64,000 nt of DNA from JADFOI01 sp965218935 (GCA_965218935.1 CBDCMH010000001.1:372001-436000), one strand, 5' to 3'. Positions 25,356 to 34,518 are shown, numbered from the stretch's first letter. Made by a program: numbers and translations. Notes: generated by a model not told the origin, from the letters alone.

Positions 25356-26498
25356 CTAATCGAGGCGCTTTTGAAAGCGAAGAACGCTCAACCCGACCAA
25401 GGCTGTGCCCAGGATGAGCAGAGCGATGACTTGCGGCCAAAGGACAGCCAATCCGATGCCCTTGAGAAAGATGCCCCGCACAATCTCCATAAAGTAACGC
25501 ACCGGATTCAGGTAGGTGAGGACCTGAACGACCAGCGGCATATTGCGGATGGGAAAGGCAAAGCCGCTGAGCATGAAGGCAGGCATGAAAAAGAAAAACG
25601 AGGCCATCATGGCCTGCTGCTGAGTTGCAGAAACCGTCGAGATCAAAAGGCCGGAGCCCAAAGTGGTCAGCAAGAAGGCGGCTGCACACCCCAGCAGCAG
25701 CAGGCTGCCTCTAAAGGGTACTTGAAAGATCAATAGGGCCGCGCCCGTCACCAGCAGAACTTCCAATAGCCCAACGGCTGCAAAGGGGAGTGTCTTTCCC
25801 AGCATCAACTCCATGGGGCGAATGGGCGTGACCATCAGCTGTTCCATGGTGCCGATTTCCTTTTCCCGAACGATAGCCATGGCCGTGAGCATAATCGTCA
25901 CCAGAGCGATAATGTTGACCACCACGCCGGGCACGAAGTAGTTTTGACTCTTCAAATCCACATTAAACCAGACACGAGTTTCCGCTGATAGGAGAGGACC
26001 CTGGCTCACCCGACCCGGGCGGGATGACATGCGGCCGCCTTTGGGTTGCCTTCCCTGGATGCGGGTAGCATAACGGGCCACCACTTGGCTTGCCGAGCTC
26101 GAGATAATGGTGGCGCTGTTGGAGTTTGTGCCGTCAACCAGGATCTGCACCTGTGTCCTTTGGCCTCGGCGAATATCGCGACCGAATCCAGGGAACACAC
26201 GAACAACGGCCTGAACCGCCGCCCGATCCAGCAGGGTCTGAATCTCTTCCTCCCCTGCCGGGAGGTGGGTGACTCGAAATTGGCTGGATCCCTCAAACTC
26301 CGCCAGCAGCTCCCGGCTCTCCGGAGTACGATCCTGATCCATCCAGGCAATCGGACTGTTTTTGACGTCCAGGTTCACCGCGTAACCGAAGATGATCAGC
26401 TGGATGATGGGAGGAAGGAGCAGCACCACCCGCATCCTGGGTTCCCTCAGGGTCTGCAAGAACTCTTTCTTGATGATGGCAACTGTTCTTCGCAACAT
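25356..26498 (-). CDS. ABC-2 multidrug exporter permease (YbhR-like)
   Basis: A 380-residue inner-membrane permease. One N-terminal helix (residues about 23-42, MRVVLLLPPIIQLIIFGYAV) is followed by a large extracytoplasmic domain (about 45-190) and five helices near the C-terminus. IVREKEIGTMEQLMVTP is the conserved coupling loop and FRGSLLLL with LNPVRYFMEIVRGIFLKG are typical of YbhR/YbhS. It is the last gene of the efflux operon, and partner of the permease encoded just upstream. Confidence 0.92.
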   Translation of the reverse strand: MLRRTVAIIKKEFLQTLREPRMRVVLLLPPIIQLIIFGYAVNLDVKNSPIAWMDQDRTPESRELLAEFEGSSQFRVTHLPAGEEEIQTLLDRAAVQAVVRVFPGFGRDIRRGQRTQVQILVDGTNSNSATIISSSASQVVARYATRIQGRQPKGGRMSSRPGRVSQGPLLSAETRVWFNVDLKSQNYFVPGVVVNIIALVTIMLTAMAIVREKEIGTMEQLMVTPIRPMELMLGKTLPFAAVGLLEVLLVTGAALLIFQVPFRGSLLLLGCAAAFLLTTLGSGLLISTVSATQQQAMMASFFFFMPAFMLSGFAFPIRNMPLVVQVLTYLNPVRYFMEIVRGIFLKGIGLAVLWPQVIALLILGTALVGLSVLRFQKRLD

Positions 26499-26539
26499 CG
26501 TTACTAAACCACTGTGCGCTTTATTCTTCGTGTTGCCGT

Positions 26540-27628
26540 TTAAAAGACCAGGGTGGCAAAAACAGTGAGGAGGGCCACTTCGATCCCCAGCACTTCAAGT
26601 CCGACCCCCTTGAGAAAAATCCCTTTGAGAAGGGTGATGAAATAGCGGGCCGGCACCAGAAAAGTGAACATCTGGATGGGAACGGGCATATTTTCGATCG
26701 AATAAATGAAGCCGGAGAGGAGGAAAGCCGGCAAAAATGAGGTCATCATTCCCAGCTGATAAGCCAAAAGTTGGGAACTGGCAATGGCAGAGAGCAAGAT
26801 CCCCCAGCAAAGGGCTCCAAAGAGAAAGATAAAGCAACTGACCGCCAGGAAAAACAAGCTTCCCCTCAAGGGAACCTCGAAGATGAAGACCCCGACCACA
26901 ATGACGATGATCGTATCAATCGCGCCCACTGCAAAATAGGCGGACATTTTCCCCAAAACCAGTTCTGCCGGTCTCAGGGGAGTGGAGAGTAGCTGCTCCA
27001 TGGTTCCCATTTCCCATTCCCGGGCAATGGTGAGGGAGGTCAGCATGGCGGAGATGATCATCAGGATGACGGCCAGGAGTCCCGGGACGATGTAGTTTTG
27101 GGACTCCAGGTCGCTGTTGTACCAAACGCGCAACTGGGCTTCTACTGGCAGGGGGGCTGGAGCCCCGCCCTGGGCCGCCGATTGCAACGCTAAGGCATGA
27201 GCAGCGACGAGGGCCTCAGCATATCCCCGTGCGATTGAGGCCGTATTGGAATCACTGCCATCGACGATCAACTGAACCTGCACTTCTTTGCCGGTGAGAA
27301 GATTGCGGGAAAAATCCCTGGGAATCGCTACCGCAATCAGACACTCTTCCCGGTCGATACTGCCTTCGATGGTTCGGTAATCATCCACGAATCCCAGAAT
27401 TTCGAAGTAGCGGGACCCTTCGAAACGGGCGATGAGCGCTCGGCTTTCCGGACTGCCATCGGAATCAAGAATCAGAGTGGGAATTTGATCCACATCGAGG
27501 CTGAGGGCATACCCGAACAGGAGAAGCATGATCACGGACAGGGCCAGAGCAATGATCAGGCTGCGCACATCACGCAAGATGTGACGCATCTCTTTGCCGG
27601 CCATGGCCCGGGTGCGAAGAAGATTCAT
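26540..27628 (-). CDS. ABC-2 multidrug exporter permease (YbhS-like), C-terminus apparently frameshifted
   Basis: A 362-residue partner permease with the same layout as the next gene: N-terminal helix, extracytoplasmic domain with VQLIVDGSDSNTA, coupling loop REWEMGTMEQLLSTPLRP, and LVPARYFITLLKGIFLKG. It ends abruptly after LTVFATLVF inside the last helix. Adding one T to the TTTT run before the stop would continue the frame with LTATRRIKRTVV and stop at 26504, 5 nt before the next start. That would match both the family C-terminus and the tight gene spacing of the operon. Its start overlaps the upstream ATPase by 4 nt. Confidence 0.88.
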   Translation of the reverse strand: MNLLRTRAMAGKEMRHILRDVRSLIIALALSVIMLLLFGYALSLDVDQIPTLILDSDGSPESRALIARFEGSRYFEILGFVDDYRTIEGSIDREECLIAVAIPRDFSRNLLTGKEVQVQLIVDGSDSNTASIARGYAEALVAAHALALQSAAQGGAPAPLPVEAQLRVWYNSDLESQNYIVPGLLAVILMIISAMLTSLTIAREWEMGTMEQLLSTPLRPAELVLGKMSAYFAVGAIDTIIVIVVGVFIFEVPLRGSLFFLAVSCFIFLFGALCWGILLSAIASSQLLAYQLGMMTSFLPAFLLSGFIYSIENMPVPIQMFTFLVPARYFITLLKGIFLKGVGLEVLGIEVALLTVFATLVF

Positions 27629-28374
27629 GGCTCCTGCTCTTGTTCCTGTTCTTGAATCATGGCGGCAAAGACGTCATCCAGGCTCTCGGATCGGTAAGCC
27701 TTTCGCAAAGCTGCCGCCGTATCAAGGGCGATGATTCGGCCCTCATGCATGAGAGCCAGACGATGGCAGTACTCAGCTTCGTCCATGTAGTGGGTGGTCA
27801 CGAAAATGGTCTGCCCCCTCTCGGAGAGCTGGTAAAACAGTTCCCAAAACTGTCGGCGGGCGATGGGATCGACTCCTGAGGTGGGCTCATCCAGAAAGAG
27901 AATCGGTGGTGAATGCAGGACCGCACAACCCAGAGCCAGCCGCTGTTTCCAGCCTCCAGGCAGCAGGTGGGTCCTGGTGTTTCGTCGTTCCTTCAGTCCG
28001 GCCATCTCCAGAATCTTCTGCTTGAGTTGTTGGCGTGAACCTCGAGGCGTACTGTAGATGTCACTAAAGAAATCAATATTCTCTTCAACCGTCAGCTCAT
28101 CGTAAAGAGAGAACCGCTGCGACATATAGCCGATGCTTTGCTTGATTTCCTCGCTTTGGGAAAAAACGTCGAATCCTCCCACCCAGGCGTTTCCCCCTGA
28201 GGGCCGCAGCAATCCACAAAGCATGCGAATGGTGGTGGATTTGCCGGCGCCGTTGGAACCGAGAAAACCGAAAATCTCCCCCTTCTCTACGTTGAAAGAG
28301 ACATGGTCCACGGCCACAAAGTCATCGAATTTCTTCACCAGATTTTCTACCCGTACGCTGGACTGAGCATTCAT
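27625..28374 (-). CDS. ABC exporter ATP-binding protein (second YbhF half)
   Basis: A 249-residue ATPase with Walker A GSNGAGKST, signature-region LLPGGWKQRLALG (the usual LSGG is LPGG here), Walker B ILFLDEPTSGVDP and switch THYMDEAE. In Escherichia coli YbhF is a double ATPase; here the two halves are separate genes. The start overlaps the preceding ATPase gene by 4 nt. The C-terminus ends in a run of alternating Glu-Gln (EQEQEQEP). Confidence 0.93.
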   Translation of the reverse strand: MNAQSSVRVENLVKKFDDFVAVDHVSFNVEKGEIFGFLGSNGAGKSTTIRMLCGLLRPSGGNAWVGGFDVFSQSEEIKQSIGYMSQRFSLYDELTVEENIDFFSDIYSTPRGSRQQLKQKILEMAGLKERRNTRTHLLPGGWKQRLALGCAVLHSPPILFLDEPTSGVDPIARRQFWELFYQLSERGQTIFVTTHYMDEAEYCHRLALMHEGRIIALDTAAALRKAYRSESLDDVFAAMIQEQEQEQEP

Positions 28375-29327
28375 GCAGACACCCCGGACTGTTTTCGAAC
28401 CAGCGCGATAAAGACATCCTCGAGGGAAGGTGTGATGGGTGTGAGCTGGGCTGGAACGCAGCCGGCCTCCTCCAGCGACTTTTTTAACTCCTCCGGCGAG
28501 GCTCCAGAGGGAGACAGGAACAGATGCAAAACGGCTCCGGCAAACTCAACACTCAAGACACCGCGGGCAGGGGAAAGAATCTGTCGTGCCCTCCTGGGGT
28601 CAGGAGACTGCACTTCGTAGCAAACCTCCTCAAGTTCGGTCTGTAGAGCCTGGGGTGAATCGCAGCGAATCAACTTTCCCTGATCCATCAACCCGACCCG
28701 ATCACAGCGTTCGGCTTCGTCCAGATAGGCCGTGGTGATAAGAACCGTCACCCCGTCCCGGACCAGTTGATAGAGAATTTCCAAAAAATCGCGGCGCGAA
28801 ACGGGATCGAGTCCGGTGGTGGGCTCATCCAGAAAGAGAATTTCCGGCTGATGCAGGAGTGTACACATAAGAGCCAGCTTTTGTTTCATGCCACCGGAGA
28901 GTTTTCCTGCCTGTCGCTCCCGGAAGGGTTCCATGCGGGTCATTCTGAGGAGCAATTCCATGAGTTGATGGCGCTGATCCTGAGGCAGGCCATAGAGATC
29001 GGCGTAAAAGGTCATGTTCTCTTGGACACTCAGATCCAGGTAGAGCCCGAATCGTTGGGCCATATAGCCGATTCGATCTCTCACTTTTTCCGAGTCTTGA
29101 GAAACATCGTAGCCCACCACTTGAGCACTGCCTTCGGTGGGCTTGATGAGACCACAAAAGAGGCGCAAGGTCGTTGTTTTTCCGGCACCGTCAGGTCCCA
29201 CCAATCCGAATATTTCACCACGCTTGATCTCGAGATTGAGCTGATCGACCGCAGTGAGCGCCGGGAAGCGGCAGGTGAGGTTGTGGCTGCTGGCGATATG
29301 CGGCTGCTCTGTGGTGCTGGGCGTCAT
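28371..29327 (-). CDS. ABC exporter ATP-binding protein (first YbhF half)
   Basis: A 318-residue ATPase with Walker A GPDGAGKTT, signature KLSGGMKQKLALM, Walker B ILFLDEPTTGLDP and switch TTAYLDEAERCD, where the usual His is Ala-Tyr. A C-terminal accessory domain of about 80 residues follows. GPDGAGKTT with Asp is typical of the first half of YbhF proteins. It overlaps hlyD upstream and the second ATPase downstream by 4 nt each. It probably pairs with the second ATPase as a heterodimer, given the two different permeases. Confidence 0.93.
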   Translation of the reverse strand: MTPSTTEQPHIASSHNLTCRFPALTAVDQLNLEIKRGEIFGLVGPDGAGKTTTLRLFCGLIKPTEGSAQVVGYDVSQDSEKVRDRIGYMAQRFGLYLDLSVQENMTFYADLYGLPQDQRHQLMELLLRMTRMEPFRERQAGKLSGGMKQKLALMCTLLHQPEILFLDEPTTGLDPVSRRDFLEILYQLVRDGVTVLITTAYLDEAERCDRVGLMDQGKLIRCDSPQALQTELEEVCYEVQSPDPRRARQILSPARGVLSVEFAGAVLHLFLSPSGASPEELKKSLEEAGCVPAQLTPITPSLEDVFIALVRKQSGVSA

Positions 29328-30523
29328 GGTTCGCCCGCTGCAGTCGCTGTCAGAATAATTTCGGCATCCGATGGCATATTAAGTTTCAACTCATGCTCGG
29401 GGTTGGAGACCTCGATCTTGATGCGGTAAACAAGCTTGACCCGCTCGCTAGCGGTCTGGATCTGCTTGGGCGTAAACTCAGCCTCCGAGGAGATGAAGGA
29501 GACCCGGCCGTTATACACTTTTTCGGGGAAGGAATCGGTGGTGATCTTCACCGGGGCACCCAGTTGGACCCGGCCCAGGTCTTCTTCTCCGATATAGCCC
29601 CTCAGCCAGGGATGATCCAGATCTCCGATCTCAACGACTGGAACACCGGCAGCCAACACCTCGCCCGCTTCGGCAGCCTTTACCAGGACAACTCCTTCAA
29701 TAGGAGAAACGGCCACCATCTCCTCGAGTTGCGCGTCAATGAGTTCCACTCGAGCCTGGGCTCCCTGAATCTCGGCGCGGGCTGTCTCGATGGCTTGTCG
29801 GTTTCGCTTGACCTCCAGGCGGAGAGATTCGGCCAGCCTCAGTCCCGCTTGGGCCCGAGCCACCTGGGCACGGGCTCCCTGAATGTCCTCCTTGCGAGGA
29901 CCTTCAATCAGCAGGGCCAGATGTTCTTCAGACTGTCTTACCGAAGCTCTGGCAGATTCAAATGCGGTTCTGAACTGATCATGTTGTGAAGTGGAGATGT
30001 CTTCGTTTTCATAAAGAGTTTCCGCTCTCTCCCAGTCCCTTTGGGCCCTTTCATATTCGCTCTGGACCCGCTCCAGGATGGCTTGAGCCTCTGCAACCTC
30101 CTGCTCTCTGGACCCGGAGAGGAGCTCATCCAGGGTAGCCTGAGTCTGCCTCAATTCCGCACGCCGTTGCTCAATCTGAGCTTCAACGTTTTCCGTCTGA
30201 TACTCAAGGAAGGCCTCCAGCTCTGCCAGACGAGAGCGAGAGGAAACGAGAGTGGCGGAGGCCTGCTCACGTTGATGGATTAGCTGCTGTTGTTCCAGAC
30301 GGGCAATGATCATTCCTTTTTGCACCGGGTGGCCTTCTTCAACGTTGAGCTCAATGAGTCTCCCGGCAACGGTGAAGGCCAGATTCATGGTGGTGAGCTC
30401 GATATTTCCGGAAAGGAAGATGCTGTCGGAAGACTCCTCCCTTCCTTCCCTCAGCGAAAGGAAGACAACCAGTCCCAGGAGGACGATCAGCAGGACGGGG
30501 ATAATTTTTTTCTTGTCGGTCAT
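29324..30523 (-). CDS. HlyD/YbhG-type membrane fusion protein
   Basis: A 399-residue periplasmic adaptor anchored by one N-terminal helix (residues about 8-24, IIPVLLIVLLGLVVFLSL). A first lipoyl half (GRLIELNVEEGHPVQKG) is followed by a long coiled-coil hairpin (about 80-250, rich in Glu, Arg, Gln, Ala). The second lipoyl half (SPIEGVVLVKAAEAGEVLAAG) and the beta-barrel and membrane-proximal domains follow. It should link the inner-membrane exporter to the TolC-like channel encoded just upstream, with which it overlaps by 4 nt. Confidence 0.93.
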   Translation of the reverse strand: MTDKKKIIPVLLIVLLGLVVFLSLREGREESSDSIFLSGNIELTTMNLAFTVAGRLIELNVEEGHPVQKGMIIARLEQQQLIHQREQASATLVSSRSRLAELEAFLEYQTENVEAQIEQRRAELRQTQATLDELLSGSREQEVAEAQAILERVQSEYERAQRDWERAETLYENEDISTSQHDQFRTAFESARASVRQSEEHLALLIEGPRKEDIQGARAQVARAQAGLRLAESLRLEVKRNRQAIETARAEIQGAQARVELIDAQLEEMVAVSPIEGVVLVKAAEAGEVLAAGVPVVEIGDLDHPWLRGYIGEEDLGRVQLGAPVKITTDSFPEKVYNGRVSFISSEAEFTPKQIQTASERVKLVYRIKIEVSNPEHELKLNMPSDAEIILTATAAGEP

Positions 30524-31809
30524 TGAATCATGCTCCGAATGGTCCCCATGGCCTCACCCAGGTTGATCCGCTCCAGATTATAGTTGAACAGAGCGGTGAT
30601 CTGGTTCTCCCGGGCACGCTCCAGACGAGTCTGAGCATCGGTGACCTCAAGGCTACTGGTGATGCCGGCCTGATAGCGACGACGGGCCTGCTCCAGTTCC
30701 TGTTGGGCCAGTTGCAGTCCCTTCTCGGCAACGGTGATCTGCTCCCGGGCCAGATTGAGGCCGGCAAAGGTCAAGCGAACTTCCAATTCGATCTGGCGAC
30801 GTAAGTCCTGCCCTTCAATGCGTTCCCGCCGGAGTTTGGACAGAGACTCGGCGCGACGGGCGTCAACCCTTCCCCCGTCAAAAACCGGCAGTTCCAGGGA
30901 AACTCCTAAATTCCAGGTGGGGATGGCACTATCGATGCCGGAACCGATGGTTCCGTAACCGGCAAAGCCTGAGAGGGAGGGAATTCGGTCGGATCGGGCA
31001 GCCCGGTAGTCGAGTTCGGCTTGCTCTTCCCTTTTCTGGCGGGCTTGTAAATCGGACCGAGAGCGAAGGGCGATGGCCAGGGCTTCCTCCATGTCAGCAA
31101 CCTGAACGGGTGTGTTGGTGAGGTTCTCGGTGAGGGTAAGGTTCACATCCAGCCGGATGCCGATCAGTTTGAGAAGCCTCAAGAGGGATTGTCAGTATTG
31201 CTGCTCATTGGAGACCTGGACCTGAGCCCGCGTTACCTCGATGCTTGTTCCGATCCCGGCCTCCTTTTGATTTTCTGCCAGAGTAGCCAATGCTGTGGCC
31301 AGTTCCAGATTGGCTCGGGCTGCATCCAGACGAGCCCGGTTGCGAAGGGCCTCCAGATAGGATCGGGCCACCTGAGCAGCGGTTCGCTCCCCAATGTTCT
31401 CCTTCTCTGTCTCTGCCACCTGAACACCGGCTTTGGAAGCCTGAAAACGACGAATCGAACCCAGATTGAAAATCGTTTGAGTCAGGTTGGCCCGCGCATC
31501 GAAAGTGGTAAAGGGTCCCACCCGGGTGGGAGGCCGAAACATGGAGGTGGGTTGCAGGCCCATCGCCTCCAGATTGCGCGTCTGATTCTGATACCCGACG
31601 GATGCACCCAGATGGGGCAGCAGCTCGGCCCGTGACTGCTGTGAACGAGCCTCGACCTCGCGAATGGACTCTTCGGCCACCTGGACTTCAGCACTGCCTT
31701 CCTGGGAGAGGGCGATTTGAATCGCTTCCTTGAGGCTCAGGTTCAGATCGGTACCCGGCGCCGGATAGGTGAGAAACATCCAGATCATCGCCAGGACAAG
31801 AACTCTCAT
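30520..31809 (-). pseudogene. TolC-like outer-membrane efflux protein with an in-frame TGA
   Basis: Two parts in the same reading frame encode one TolC/OEP-family channel. The first (31809-31192, with signal peptide and first OEP repeat) ends SNEQQY and TGA; the second (from about 31188) continues QSLLRLLKLIGIRL and the second OEP repeat. Compared with relatives, the stretch between NEQQ and LLRLLKLIG is about 6-10 residues short, so a small deletion seems to have created the stop. Without readthrough no functional channel would form. It sits between tetR and hlyD in the operon; its start directly follows the tetR stop. Confidence 0.8.
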
Positions 31810-32424
31810 TTAAGACTCCTTTTTGCGATATTGTGCTCTTCCTTTGTCCGTGAGAATACCTTCAAATAAGACTCCGCTGATGACAGAAAAGGCTTGGGAA
31901 GCGGACAAGGGAAGATGGGATAAGGTTTCTGGATTCACGACGTTTCGGATCAAGGTCGAGAACAGGAGAACCAGCATGTCGGCATTGACGTCTTTTCGGA
32001 GAAACCCCTCCTTGACGCCTTCGTGGATGAGTTGGCCAAAACGGCTATGGATGTGTTCCTGCCTGCGCTGATCTAACTCCTGCCACACTTCAGGAGCATG
32101 CCGCTGAATATCTCGAAGGAAGATGGGGCTAAAATGAGGTATCTCTGTGGCTACGAAGGAGAGTGCCTGCTCCAGCTTCTTGCCGAAATGGGTTTCGTTG
32201 CTCCGGCTGATGTTTCCCAAGCCTTCTGAGATTCGCTCAGTCCTGCTGAGCAGGGCCTTGCGCAGCAGGGCCTTTTTCCCAGGGAAGTGCTGATACAGAG
32301 TTCTTTTGCTCATCCCCAGTTCATGGGCGATTTCATCCATGGTGACCTTGGTGAACCCCAGACGGAAGAATTGAGATCCTGCCACTTCAAGGATCCGATT
32401 TTGGGCTTCGAGCGGGCCAGCCAT
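31810..32424 (-). CDS. TetR-family repressor of the efflux operon (CecR-like position)
   Basis: A 204-residue regulator. The N-terminal helix-turn-helix is complete (GFTKVTMDEIAHELGMSKRTLYQHFPGK, here split as residues about 22-50). The ligand-binding domain follows with LPLSASQAF near the end. As first gene of the operon it should repress its own transcription. The promoter and an operator candidate are directly upstream. E. coli ybhGFSR is controlled in the same way by the TetR protein CecR, which supports the assignment but not the ligand. Confidence 0.93.
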   Translation of the reverse strand: MAGPLEAQNRILEVAGSQFFRLGFTKVTMDEIAHELGMSKRTLYQHFPGKKALLRKALLSRTERISEGLGNISRSNETHFGKKLEQALSFVATEIPHFSPIFLRDIQRHAPEVWQELDQRRQEHIHSRFGQLIHEGVKEGFLRKDVNADMLVLLFSTLIRNVVNPETLSHLPLSASQAFSVISGVLFEGILTDKGRAQYRKKES

Positions 32425-32438
32425 CGTATACTAAGAAA

Positions 32439-32458
32439 ACTGTTAAGGTATTATCAGT
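32439..32458. promoter_or_regulatory. Candidate TetR operator
   Basis: ACTGTTA, then AGGTAT, then TATCAGT forms an imperfect palindrome with 6 of 7 matching positions per arm. It lies between the -10 box and the tetR start, overlapping the predicted transcription start, so a bound repressor would block the operon. Confidence 0.5.
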
Positions 32459-32462
32459 GTCC

Positions 32463-32491
32463 ATTATCCACTCCCGGGTTCAGGTTGTCAA
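32463..32491 (-). promoter_or_regulatory. Sigma-70 promoter of the efflux operon
   Basis: On the minus strand a perfect TTGACA (32486-32491) and GATAAT (32463-32468) are separated by 17 bp. The predicted start is near 32456, inside the operator candidate. Confidence 0.7.
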
Positions 32492-32503
32492 GGGTTATTG
32501 AAG

Positions 32504-33232
32504 CTACACGGCCTGCTGGCGCAGTCTCTCGATTCTCTCGTTATTCCCGGGGTGAGTACTGAGGAAGGTCAGCCACTCGGGTATGCGCTCCCTCTCTTTG
32601 GCTTTTTCCAGGAACTGCACAAGGCCGATCGGGGCATAGCGAGACTTTAAGAGCAATTGGAAAGCAAAATTATCCGCTTCCAATTCCGATTCCCTGCTGA
32701 TGCCCAGCTTGGCCAGGTGCTCGACAATCGAAGAGGCGGTTCCCGGTCTTCGGTTGGCCAAGGACAAAAAGAGTTGTAGGGCCTCGGTACGGTTCTTTCG
32801 AATCAAGGCTTTCCTGCAATGTCCCAACTCAACGTGGGCAATTTCATGGGCCAGAATCCCCGCCAATTGATCCTCTGAAGTGTCCGGTAAGGTCATTAAA
32901 CCCTGGGTGAGCAGGATATGACCTCCGGGCAATGCCATGGCATTGATTTCCGCTGAGTCCATACGGAAGACCTTATAGCTCTTGAAAGTCAGGCGTCCCG
33001 TGGCCCTGAAGTGATCCAGAATGGTCTGGACTCGCCTCCCCTCTTCCGGTTTGATGCTCTGTTCTTTAGCCATGTCGGAAAGCCAGGAGGCACCGATTCG
33101 GATCTCGTCCTCGGGCGTGGTGGGTTCCAATCCCAGCGATTTCTTAATCCCAACCAGATGGAAAGATCGAGAATAAAGCACCACGATGAGGACCACCAGG
33201 ATGATGAGGATTTCTCTGAAGCCAAGAGTCAT
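32504..33232 (-). CDS. M48 family membrane-anchored metalloprotease
   Basis: A zinc protease with one N-terminal helix (FREILIILVVLIVVLYS) and a catalytic domain on one side of the membrane. The zinc site is HEIAH with the third ligand in ESELEAD; the preceding MALPGGHILLTQGL strand is typical of the family (LoiP/YcaL/BepA type). From the ATG at 33232 it has 242 residues; a TTG at 33250 is the alternative and would put the start closer to the predicted transcript start. It likely degrades damaged membrane or periplasmic proteins. It is divergent from moaA and shares its AGTATACT region. Confidence 0.88.
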   Translation of the reverse strand: MTLGFREILIILVVLIVVLYSRSFHLVGIKKSLGLEPTTPEDEIRIGASWLSDMAKEQSIKPEEGRRVQTILDHFRATGRLTFKSYKVFRMDSAEINAMALPGGHILLTQGLMTLPDTSEDQLAGILAHEIAHVELGHCRKALIRKNRTEALQLFLSLANRRPGTASSIVEHLAKLGISRESELEADNFAFQLLLKSRYAPIGLVQFLEKAKERERIPEWLTFLSTHPGNNERIERLRQQAV

Positions 33233-33265
33233 TTGTAGAAGACTCGCCAAAGCGGAGTCGGGGAA

Positions 33266-33273
33266 AGTATACT
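33266..33273. promoter_or_regulatory. Shared AGTATACT -10 region of moaA and the M48 gene
   Basis: The palindrome AGTATACT offers a TATACT -10 box on both strands. On the plus strand the predicted start (about 33280) is only 3 nt before the moaA ATG, and no ribosome-binding site is present. The -35 regions are weak on both sides. Confidence 0.4.
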
Positions 33274-33282
33274 GGATTAGCC

Positions 33283-34293
33283 ATGAATGTGAAGATCAAC
33301 GACAAGCTGGGTCGACCGCTTCATGATCTGCGGATCTCGGTCACGGATCGCTGTAACTTCCGCTGCAGTTATTGCATGCCCCAGGAAATCTTCGGCCGCG
33401 ACTATCAGTTCCTGGAACGGAGTGAACTCCTGAATTTTGAAGAGATCGAGCGTCTGGCAAGAATCTTCGTGGGGCACGGCGTCAAGAAGATTCGTCTCAC
33501 CGGAGGCGAGCCTCTACTACGCCGTGACCTGGAAATGCTGGTGGAGAAGCTGGCGGGGATGCCGGGACTGGAGTTAACCCTGACCACCAATGGAGGGCTT
33601 CTCGCGAACAAGGCCCAGTCTTTGAAAGAGGCCGGACTGAATCGTGTCACCGTGAGTCTGGACTCGCTGGACAACGAGATTTTTGCTTCCATGAACGGGG
33701 TGGACTTTCCAGTGGAAAAGGTGCTGGAGGGAATTGAAGCGGCCAAGGCTGCCGGACTGGCTCCCATCAAGGTCAACATGGTGGTCAGAGGCGGCGTCAA
33801 TGAGCAAAGCATTTTACCCATGGCGCGTCACTTCCGCGGTAGCGGTATCATTTTGCGTTTTATCGAGTACATGGATGTGGGTGCCAGTAACGGCTGGTGT
33901 CTGGATGATGTGGTTCCGGCCTTCGAGATCATCAAGAGGATCGATGCCCAAATGCCGCTGAAGCCTCTGGAATCAAACTATCGAGGAGAAGTGGCCAGGA
34001 GGTGGCAGTACCGGGATGGAAGTGGCGAGATTGGGGTGATCGCCTCAGTGACCCAACCCTTTTGCGGTCAGTGCACTCGGGCCCGGCTGTCGGCGGACGG
34101 CTTTCTCTACACCTGCCTTTTTGCCACTCAGGGAAACGACTTGAGAAAGCCACTGCGGGGCGGAGCTTCCGATGAGAAGATCTCCGATGTGGTTGCCTCG
34201 ATCTGGAAGGCGCGAACGGACCGCTATTCTGAAATCCGCTCCTCCGAAACGACGGATCTCCCCAAGGTCGAAATGTCTTATATCGGCGGATGA
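33283..34293 (+). CDS. moaA: GTP 3',8-cyclase MoaA
   Basis: Radical SAM enzyme that makes the first intermediate of molybdenum cofactor from GTP. The 336 residues are family length. The N-terminal cluster is CNFRCSYC with Cys24, 28 and 31. The second cluster is CGQC (Cys261, 264) with a third Cys in LYTCLFA, and GGEP is the SAM motif. The C-terminus ends in GG, as needed for MoaA activity. No other moa gene is in the window. The transcript may be nearly leaderless. Confidence 0.96.
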   Translation: MNVKINDKLGRPLHDLRISVTDRCNFRCSYCMPQEIFGRDYQFLERSELLNFEEIERLARIFVGHGVKKIRLTGGEPLLRRDLEMLVEKLAGMPGLELTLTTNGGLLANKAQSLKEAGLNRVTVSLDSLDNEIFASMNGVDFPVEKVLEGIEAAKAAGLAPIKVNMVVRGGVNEQSILPMARHFRGSGIILRFIEYMDVGASNGWCLDDVVPAFEIIKRIDAQMPLKPLESNYRGEVARRWQYRDGSGEIGVIASVTQPFCGQCTRARLSADGFLYTCLFATQGNDLRKPLRGGASDEKISDVVASIWKARTDRYSEIRSSETTDLPKVEMSYIGG

Positions 34294-34302
34294 GACCGCC
34301 CC

Positions 34303-34437
34303 TCAACGCTTCTTGGGGTGGGCACTTCCGACGATATGCAGGCCGTCCAGGTGATGGGCTTCCTTGTTTCTGGACCTGACCAGGCCGCAAAGGACGACAG
34401 CCGAGATGGCGATCGCAAGGATGAGTGATGTTGTCAC
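34303..34437 (-). CDS. Possible 44-residue single-helix membrane protein
   Basis: A GTG-initiated frame encodes a hydrophobic helix (SLILAIAISAVVLCGLV) followed by a basic, His-containing tail ending HPKKR. The composition is clearly membrane-protein-like, but the ribosome-binding site is weak and no relative is recalled. It is tail to tail with moaA. Confidence 0.35.
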   Translation of the reverse strand: MTTSLILAIAISAVVLCGLVRSRNKEAHHLDGLHIVGSAHPKKR

Positions 34438-34518
34438 GGTTTCTTTTGTTCAGGAATCTAAGAGCTTCTCAAAGGAAAACGAGACACTGAAGTTCAAGGA
34501 AATTAAGAGGAAAGATGG

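Noticed and set aside
31185..31200. Selenocysteine at the in-frame TGA of the TolC-like gene
   Set aside because: TolC has no selenocysteine position, no SECIS-like hairpin was evident directly after the TGA, and the flanking protein segment is shortened, which favours mutation.
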